Below are positions 58,431 to 64,000 of a DNA stretch of 64,000 nucleotides, in pieces. Location of the stretch: the NCBI GenBank assembly GCA_963844565.1, contig CAWJON010000002.1, positions 2,108,001 through 2,172,000 on the forward strand, given 5' to 3'. The position numbers and the translations under genes are program-made. The notes under the pieces are model-generated. The model was given only the letters and a program-made list of their open reading frames with translations. It ran no database searches and had not been told where the DNA came from. The first letter of the stretch is position 1; the number at the start of each line of letters is the position of its first letter. Source of the DNA: JAFEDN01 sp963844565. GTDB taxonomy: Bacteria > Pseudomonadota > Gammaproteobacteria > Coxiellales > Coxiellaceae.

Positions 58431-58886
58431 TCACTGGCTTAATTCTACTGAATTCGGCAATCTAAACGTTTGGGCTTCTTGAAGGTACTGTTGGAACAGT
58501 TGATCAATCGCCGCCTCTATATTAGGAACCCTGTGAGGAATAGATGCACCATAAGAAGGCCCATAAAAGGTTTCGGCAGCAATTCTCTTGCCGAGAGCTT
58601 CTATGACTTGAGGAGAAGTTTGATAGATTTTCTCGACAATTACAGTACTTAATTTTCCTTTTAAATCTCCATCTACCTTAGCTTCACCTACTTTAACCAC
58701 CAATTCAGACACAGAATTAGATTGTTTTAAATCTTTAACAAAAGATATCATTTTTTCTCGATCTGATTTCCCCAACAAACTATGCGTAAACCAATAACTT
58801 TTACTTTTTTCTGCCAAAAATCCTTCAGAAATTTCTACAATTGAATCTCTAGCTTTGCCTGTTTGCAATTCGTCAAAATGTTTCAT
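58431..58886 (-). CDS. Small orphan protein
   Basis: 151 aa, not recognised. Soluble and mainly helical, with no signal peptide. Segments such as REKMISFVKDLKQSNSVSELVVKVGEAK and PNIEAAIDQLFQQYLQEAQTF are amphipathic. The Shine-Dalgarno AGAGGTG and a good terminator on the 3' side support it as a real gene. Confidence 0.65.
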   Translation of the reverse strand: MKHFDELQTGKARDSIVEISEGFLAEKSKSYWFTHSLLGKSDREKMISFVKDLKQSNSVSELVVKVGEAKVDGDLKGKLSTVIVEKIYQTSPQVIEALGKRIAAETFYGPSYGASIPHRVPNIEAAIDQLFQQYLQEAQTFRLPNSVELSQ

Positions 58887-59074
58887 AATTCACCTCTTAT
58901 AATATTAACACTGTTATTAGCTTATTCTGATTATCTGAGCGTGATAAGAACCCAGCAGGAAAAAGTTAATTTACTGGCATCAACAATAAAAGCAAAATAA
59001 TACGTCATCCCCGGATATCAGATCGGATCCGGCACAAGCTGGTGAATAATCAAGATTGTCTTAGTTTCTTGGTG

Positions 59075-60082
59075 TCAGCGAATCTTTTCATACAAATAGG
59101 TTTTAAATTGTGTTACATCTACGTTTAAAATAACGGTCACCGGACTTCCTTCTTTACAAATGGTCAGTGCCCCGGCTTCGCCGGGGTTTCTGCTTTTATT
59201 CACACAAAGATTTAATTGATACGAATTTAAAATAATATCAGAATGAATATATGCAACTGTGGCAAGTGGATCCCAAAAGAAATCAAGATTATTTTGAATA
59301 TGTTGTAGCTCCCATAATTTGTTATAGACGTTTTGATAAAAATCAGCCACTTTGTTGCTGCTGTTTTGCAGCGCGTACAAAACATCCCAACTGATAATCG
59401 GTACTGAATTAGTAACATCTAATGGAAACAATGTAAGATCAAAGTGAGCTTTTAAAATAACATCAAACGAATCAGGATCTAAATAAATATTCCATTCAGC
59501 CTTACTGGGTAGCTTATCTAGCGCATTACCCTCAACATAAATTGCTCCACCCATCATATAAACCTTACCAATTCTGGATATGACTTCCGGGTGTTGCGTA
59601 ATAACAGAGGCAAGAATAGTTGATGTCCCCAGAAGAATTAAATCAGTTTTTTTCCGGCTTTTTAATTGCTGGTAAAGAATATTTTCAGCAGAATCTTGCA
59701 AATTCAGCACACCATTTTGCTCCGTTAACGGAATACCTAAAAGAGTATCCATTTGGTGTCTAAATTCAGGAGAAGGTCCGCGTCCACTTTTAGATTTAGT
59801 CATCCCACAACTGATCACAGTGCGTTGGTATTTCTTACCACCTAAAGCCAAAAGCTTGGCGGCATTATTAGCGCCGTAGTAATTCGGAGGCTCACAGCTG
59901 GATGCGCCATTATTATCAACTAGGATGGCTGCGATAGGTATTTGATTAGCAACAAGATAAGTTAACGATAGCCAATCATCATAAGCCATATCCGTATCCA
60001 CAATAAGAGGATTAGCCATTGCTGGATTCAGGTAAAAACTGCTGATAACCACTAAAGCAATTAAACATTTTAATCGTTTCAT
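59075..60082 (-). CDS. Exported inosine-uridine preferring nucleoside hydrolase
   Basis: 335 aa. A signal peptide (residues 1-23, ending AMA) is followed by the calcium-site motif VDTDMAYDDWLSL (D29, D31, D35, D36). This is the family's DTDxGxDD with Ala for Gly. ILLGTSTILASVI, KVYMMGGAIYVEGN and AEWNIYLDPDSFDVIL are later family blocks. It splits nucleosides into base and ribose, here probably in the periplasm for salvage. It ends in an Arg/Lys tail; neighbour 60089 lies upstream by six bases. Confidence 0.88.
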   Translation of the reverse strand: MKRLKCLIALVVISSFYLNPAMANPLIVDTDMAYDDWLSLTYLVANQIPIAAILVDNNGASSCEPPNYYGANNAAKLLALGGKKYQRTVISCGMTKSKSGRGPSPEFRHQMDTLLGIPLTEQNGVLNLQDSAENILYQQLKSRKKTDLILLGTSTILASVITQHPEVISRIGKVYMMGGAIYVEGNALDKLPSKAEWNIYLDPDSFDVILKAHFDLTLFPLDVTNSVPIISWDVLYALQNSSNKVADFYQNVYNKLWELQHIQNNLDFFWDPLATVAYIHSDIILNSYQLNLCVNKSRNPGEAGALTICKEGSPVTVILNVDVTQFKTYLYEKIR

Positions 60083-60088
60083 GGCACA

Positions 60089-60667
60089 CTAGTCATCTAA
60101 TCCCTTGCCCTTGAGGATTTTAGGCATACATTTTTCAACTCTTGACATCCGAGTTTTAGATTGTTTGGCTGCAGAAAAATATAGCAGGTAGGCTTTTTGT
60201 CGTCCTGGCGTCAGTGCATCAAATGCTGTTTTTAAGGCAGAGATTTCATTTAACCTATTTTGAAATTCTTCAGGAACGGCGAATTCCAAAGTTTTTTTAA
60301 AATTCACTGTTAAACCTGCTTTTTCCACTTCAATGGCGTCATCAATATAGGTTTTTAGGATAGACTCCATTTCCTCTATTTTTCGAATATCTGTAAAGCG
60401 AATCTGTCGCGCCGCCTGCACAGTTTCCGTTTGTTTGATGAGCATATTACTGGCGTCTTTTAATAACACACCTTTAAAAAACAACAATGCACAGTATTTC
60501 TTAAACCCATGGATTAAAACGACATTAGTCTTATTAAACGTGTAGCAAGGCACTCCCCACTTCAATTCTTCAGTCAACCCACAGCTAAGAACAATCATCC
60601 TCAATTTTTCAAATTCTTTCTGCCACTTTTTGGCTTTATTTAAAAATGCATCAACTTTAGAATTCAT
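60089..60667 (-). CDS. YdeI/DUF1801 family protein
   Basis: 192 aa from the Met at 60667. KWQKEFEKLRMIVLSCGLTEELKWGVPCYTF is the DUF1801 (YdhG) part and the C-terminal FAVPEEFQNRL...AFDALTPGRQKAYLLYFSAAKQSKTRMSRVEKCMPKI is the OmdA/YdeI part. This combination is typical of YdeI proteins, linked to stress and peptide resistance. It is probably in an operon with the nucleoside hydrolase. Confidence 0.85.
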   Translation of the reverse strand: MNSKVDAFLNKAKKWQKEFEKLRMIVLSCGLTEELKWGVPCYTFNKTNVVLIHGFKKYCALLFFKGVLLKDASNMLIKQTETVQAARQIRFTDIRKIEEMESILKTYIDDAIEVEKAGLTVNFKKTLEFAVPEEFQNRLNEISALKTAFDALTPGRQKAYLLYFSAAKQSKTRMSRVEKCMPKILKGKGLDD

Positions 60668-60783
60668 TTTAATTTTTATCATAATTTGCATTCTGATTGG
60701 TAAAGGATTTATAATTGTAGCGCGACGCCAAGGTGCTAGAACACCCGGGCATCGCTGACCAACATTAACAACATGGAGTTAAC

Positions 60784-61194
60784 GTGGCTGACAATATTCT
60801 AACTTATTTTTCGCATTTTTTGAACCGTCCCTTTAAATCTGGGGAAAATTTCCTTTTTAAACAAAAAGCTTGGGAGCCTAGTTTTTGCTATGGTCCTCGG
60901 TTTTCGATTGCGCATTTTTCGAGCAATGCGGTTTGGAAGGAGCGCCCTGGGTCTATGAGCGGGCTGGGTTCGCGACCCGAAATGGATATTGATTTGCCAG
61001 GAATGAATGGCATTACCACCACTAAAATCATTCGGCGCACACCAAACGCCAATCAAAATATTTTAATTATCGGTCTCTCCACACATGATGAATCACAATT
61101 AAAAAACAGCGCATTGATTGCCGGAATGAATGGATACATTGAAAAGCCACTAACTTTTGAAAAAGCGCAGGAAATTTTAGCCATGATTATTTAA
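60784..61194 (+). pseudogene. Response-regulator receiver remnant
   Basis: The C-terminal 75 residues of this frame (MDIDLPGMNGITTTKIIRRT, IIGLSTHD, NSALIAGMNGYIEKPLTFEKAQEIL) are the second half of a CheY-like receiver domain, with the Asp-containing MDxxLPGMNG loop and the late Lys. The first 60 residues (ILTYFSHFLNRPFKSGENFLF...) do not fit a receiver and look like translated non-coding repeat. The phospho-acceptor half and any output domain are missing, so this is probably a broken gene, perhaps from a hybrid kinase. Confidence 0.6.
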
Positions 61195-61289
61195 CTTTGC
61201 CGCGCCGAAACAACATGACCTGGTTAAATTCCCTAAGATGCACACATCTTTTTTGAGATCACTTTGGGAATTGTTAAACACTGTTTAAA

Positions 61290-61322
61290 TTTAATACTAT
61301 CTTAATCTGTAAAGTTTATAAT
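61290..61322 (+). promoter_or_regulatory. PmrA-box-like promoter of the kinase gene
   Basis: TTTAATACTATCTTAATC holds two TTAA half-sites 11 bp apart (61291 and 61302). TATAAT (61317-61322) begins 15 bp after the second, the same geometry as at 11299 and 35538. The ATG follows 35 bases later. Confidence 0.65.
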
Positions 61323-61356
61323 GTGGACAAGTATAATCTTAAAAGATAGTAAAAAC

Positions 61357-64000
61357 ATGCAAGAAGAGAAAAAATACGGGATAATTGAAGAAGTAGCAGA
61401 GATCTATAAAAAACCCAAGCCTCATACCCAGATATCACTACAGGATCACGAAACTAAGGCTAAAGCTACCTCATTTAAGGCGGGTGAATTTTACTATAGC
61501 TCAGCAATTGAACTTAGTTTATATGAACATGACTTGGATGGAAAAGATGAATTACCAAAAAAACTGTGTTTTAATTATATAGGTTTAAAGGAAGATCAAG
61601 ACAACAACGATTTGGATGATTTAATTGAGAATGCCGCTCAACTTCAAGGAAAAACCAATTCAAAAAATGGCGCCACTTCCAGAGCAAAAAAAGCGGTTAA
61701 TGCTGTACCAGCATATAATTTAATTTTAGTTTCAATTCGTTTAGGAGAAGAAACGGAAAAGCAAGCCATCCAAAAATTCCTATTAGAGAATTCTCAATAT
61801 AATAATCGATATATTTTATTTAAATTTACCAAAAATAATGAACAAAGTTTTTCCATCTATAATAATGGTATCCCATCAGATGGTCAGAAATTAGAATGCC
61901 GCGAATTAGAAAAGTTAATCTTTAATGAGAAACCCAAAGAAGTTTCATATAGAGAAATTCCGGTTCCTATTTTTGCTGAAATTTACAAAAAGAATTTTTT
62001 TAAAAACGAAGCTAATAATGACAATATTGTTTTTGCCCACACTGAAGGAAATGAAATCCAGCATCCCGTGATCCGCATAACCGAAGTAGCAAAAGAGGAA
62101 GCTTCTCATATTATTAATCAAGCCTTGAAACTTAACGGAAATAAATTATATTTGGCAAAAAAAAGTGCCGGCTGCAAAATTTATCTAAAGGAAAAAATTC
62201 CGGATGAAAATGAGTTACAAGATTTCAAAAACACTTATATTTTTTGTCCATCTTCTAATAAAAAATCATCTAAAAAACATAATCTATTTTATGTGGATCA
62301 AAATGGCAATCGGAAGAAAATAAAGTCAAATTCTGATCTAAGTAATATTATTAAAAGCAAAAAGATTAACTATGAAAAACCTTTGCAAGATCAACTTAAT
62401 ATTACTGTAAAAAAAGAATTGTGGAAAATTATTACTTCTTGTGATGGACATAAAAATCGCGAAGAAAAAGGTAATGATTATGTTAAAATATACATGGCCC
62501 TTGAAAACCATGGCAAAAAAATAACCGATCATGCTCGAGAATTTTCAAAGAAAAACAACCCTCATGATGATTTATCGAAATTGCGGTATTTACTTAATGT
62601 AGCCAATGAAACCTGCCAACGCGTGCAAACATTTCATGATGCAGGTTATGTGCATCGTGATTTATCTCCGAATAATATTTTGGTTAAAGATCTATCCAAT
62701 GGATCTATTGAATCCAATATTATCGATTTCGATGCCACTGTGTCTGCAGATAATTTGGGTATCGCTTATGCAGGCACCCCTGGCTATGTTTCTCCAGAAG
62801 TATTGTCCGCTTCCACAAAACACGTTTATTACTTAAATGACTTAGAAGAAGCCTTTACTCTTCAACCAGGAAATTATTTCTACGTGCACAATGAGAATTC
62901 CATTTCTTTATATGAAAAAAACATGAATGGAAACTACGAAGAATTAAAAATAGAAGAAAAAGATGATATCGCATTAACTAATTTTTTTAATTCAAATAAA
63001 AATAAAATTAGGAAACAAAAACAAAGTTTATCTAAAAACATTTATTATTCTAGTGATAAAAATGCTTATGAAAAAATGATGAATAATAGTTATTTATGTA
63101 TTAAAACCGACCAAGGCGTATTCTTATATTTTTGCGATCCCCTTGGCCAAAAATCCGAAATCAATATTGATTCAGAACGTAAAGAAATTGATACTTTATT
63201 AAATAATAATCATGATCAATTGATTGAAAATAACCAATATTTTCATAAATTATTCCATCAAGCCGATTCTCCATTAAAAAATCTTGTTCTCAATCATAGA
63301 AAAAGCTTGCCACTCTCTGAAGTTTATTATACTGAAGATCGCAATGATTTAAGGAGAGTCAAAAATGGCTGCTATATTTTTCTAAAAAACGATGAAAATT
63401 TAGAATTATGGACTAAAAGTAAAAATGGATTTTTAGCAAAAATTACCATTCCAGCAGATCAAGAACATAATGTTCGATCATTTATAAATAAAAATTCTAT
63501 TAGAAAACCACTTTATGAACTTATTGATTCAAGTAAAGCTCCTTTAATTAATGGACCAATTAAAAAGTCTGGAGGAATATTTAAAAAGATAATAACAATT
63601 AAAAAAAATCAAGACATATTTTCTTTGGGATCGGTTTTAAAAACAATTTTTGACAGTATTTTCTCCCGCAATATGAGTTTCTCTAACAAGAGCATAGCGG
63701 TTATTTTAAAAAACGATGTTTACGAATATATAAAAAAAATGCGGTCAGATAACCCTAGCTCGAGACCTGAAGACATGGTTAATTTTTTTAAAACTAAATT
63801 GAAAGAAATTGACGCAATTATTTCCAAAATTGAAGAAAGTAACTCAGCTTTTCAGAAAATTACTAAAGAAAAAAATGACCCGCCACTCTATATTATTATA
63901 AATTTTATAAACGATTTAAGAGTTCATCAATCTCCAGAACAGCATGTCAAATGCTCAGAAGTTTTCAATTCTGCCACAGATCCGTCGGTAATCATGGCGC
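61357..64000 (+). CDS. Giant protein-kinase-like effector candidate with repeated beta modules (partial)
   Basis: Open from the ATG at 61357 to the window edge, 881 codons with no stop. Residues 390-490 form a eukaryotic-like kinase lobe: hinge region YVKIYMALENHGKKITDHA, then FHDAGYVHRDLSPNNILV (H434-R-D436), DFD (457-459, usually DFG) and GTPGYVSPE (473-481, the APE motif). An N-lobe Gly-loop is not evident. At least five 40-50 residue modules surround it, with the pattern NxY[IFL]...[FL]x[LI][YW]xxNxxGxxxxIxI, for example NRYILFKF...FSIYNNG, GNYFYVHN...ISLYEKNMNG and NGCYIFLK...LELWTKSKNG. There is no signal peptide. The PmrA box suggests type IV secretion into a host. Confidence 0.72.
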   Translation, partial: MQEEKKYGIIEEVAEIYKKPKPHTQISLQDHETKAKATSFKAGEFYYSSAIELSLYEHDLDGKDELPKKLCFNYIGLKEDQDNNDLDDLIENAAQLQGKTNSKNGATSRAKKAVNAVPAYNLILVSIRLGEETEKQAIQKFLLENSQYNNRYILFKFTKNNEQSFSIYNNGIPSDGQKLECRELEKLIFNEKPKEVSYREIPVPIFAEIYKKNFFKNEANNDNIVFAHTEGNEIQHPVIRITEVAKEEASHIINQALKLNGNKLYLAKKSAGCKIYLKEKIPDENELQDFKNTYIFCPSSNKKSSKKHNLFYVDQNGNRKKIKSNSDLSNIIKSKKINYEKPLQDQLNITVKKELWKIITSCDGHKNREEKGNDYVKIYMALENHGKKITDHAREFSKKNNPHDDLSKLRYLLNVANETCQRVQTFHDAGYVHRDLSPNNILVKDLSNGSIESNIIDFDATVSADNLGIAYAGTPGYVSPEVLSASTKHVYYLNDLEEAFTLQPGNYFYVHNENSISLYEKNMNGNYEELKIEEKDDIALTNFFNSNKNKIRKQKQSLSKNIYYSSDKNAYEKMMNNSYLCIKTDQGVFLYFCDPLGQKSEINIDSERKEIDTLLNNNHDQLIENNQYFHKLFHQADSPLKNLVLNHRKSLPLSEVYYTEDRNDLRRVKNGCYIFLKNDENLELWTKSKNGFLAKITIPADQEHNVRSFINKNSIRKPLYELIDSSKAPLINGPIKKSGGIFKKIITIKKNQDIFSLGSVLKTIFDSIFSRNMSFSNKSIAVILKNDVYEYIKKMRSDNPSSRPEDMVNFFKTKLKEIDAIISKIEESNSAFQKITKEKNDPPLYIIINFINDLRVHQSPEQHVKCSEVFNSATDPSVIMA

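Noticed and set aside
60700..60783. A GC-richer stretch before the receiver remnant, considered as a small RNA such as SRP RNA.
   Set aside because: It lacks the conserved SRP tetraloop and GGAA elements and has no convincing fold; left unassigned.

Overview
The window is AT-rich, gene-dense chromosomal DNA from a gammaproteobacterium, most likely of the order Legionellales (Coxiella, Aquicella and Legionella relatives). The evidence is a legible 16S/23S/5S operon, gene pairs typical of the class (fis-purH-purD; mltD/methyltransferase/rnhA/dnaQ; anmK-M23 peptidase-tyrS), and several large orphan genes that look like type IV secretion effectors. Three of those orphans share one promoter design, two TTAA half-sites 11 bp apart with a -10 box 15 bp beyond. 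This matches the PmrA box used for Dot/Icm effectors in Coxiella and Legionella. No secretion apparatus gene lies in the window, so effector status is inference.

Layout. 1-4.4 kb: sugar metabolism (end of glgE, a trehalose-6-phosphate synthase with a dead phosphatase-like tail, a HAD phosphatase, galU). 4.4-9.1 kb: bacterial NHEJ (Ku, LigD) coupled to a flavin monooxygenase. 9.2-16.6 kb: small conserved proteins, a candidate cysteine-protease effector and three tandem outer-membrane barrel paralogues. 16.6-25.4 kb: housekeeping (fis, purH, purD, dnaQ, rnhA, lytic transglycosylase, folD). 25.4-26.9 kb: three small proline-rich orphans. 27.0-32.7 kb: rrn operon on the minus strand with tRNA-Ala(UGC) in the spacer and a group I intron in the 23S gene near the peptidyl-transferase centre. 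32.8-33.0 kb: 6S RNA. 33-38.2 kb: a radical SAM protein, a glycosyltransferase effector candidate and a large orphan. 38.4-48.8 kb: a complete type I-E CRISPR-Cas locus (17 repeats, 16 spacers, all eight cas genes). 48.9-56.8 kb: cell-wall recycling and hydrolysis, tyrS, a barrel protein, a patatin and a TetR regulator. 56.8-61.2 kb: accessory and hypothetical genes. 61.3 kb to the end: a very large protein-kinase effector candidate that runs off the window.

The most unusual object is in the 0.5 kb gap between cas3 and cas8e. A promoter drives two degenerate CRISPR repeats around a 21-nt pseudo-spacer. That pseudo-spacer matches 19 of 21 bases of the promoter's own -10/+1 region, with an AAG motif exactly where a type I-E PAM should be. 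It reads as a crRNA-like guide that would send Cascade to its own promoter, the logic of CreA/CreR regulatory guides, here in a type I-E locus.

Other structure includes 5'-terminal mRNA hairpins on all three barrel genes and on fis, a 235-bp MITE-like palindromic element, GC-rich dispersed repeats and an eroded response-regulator remnant.
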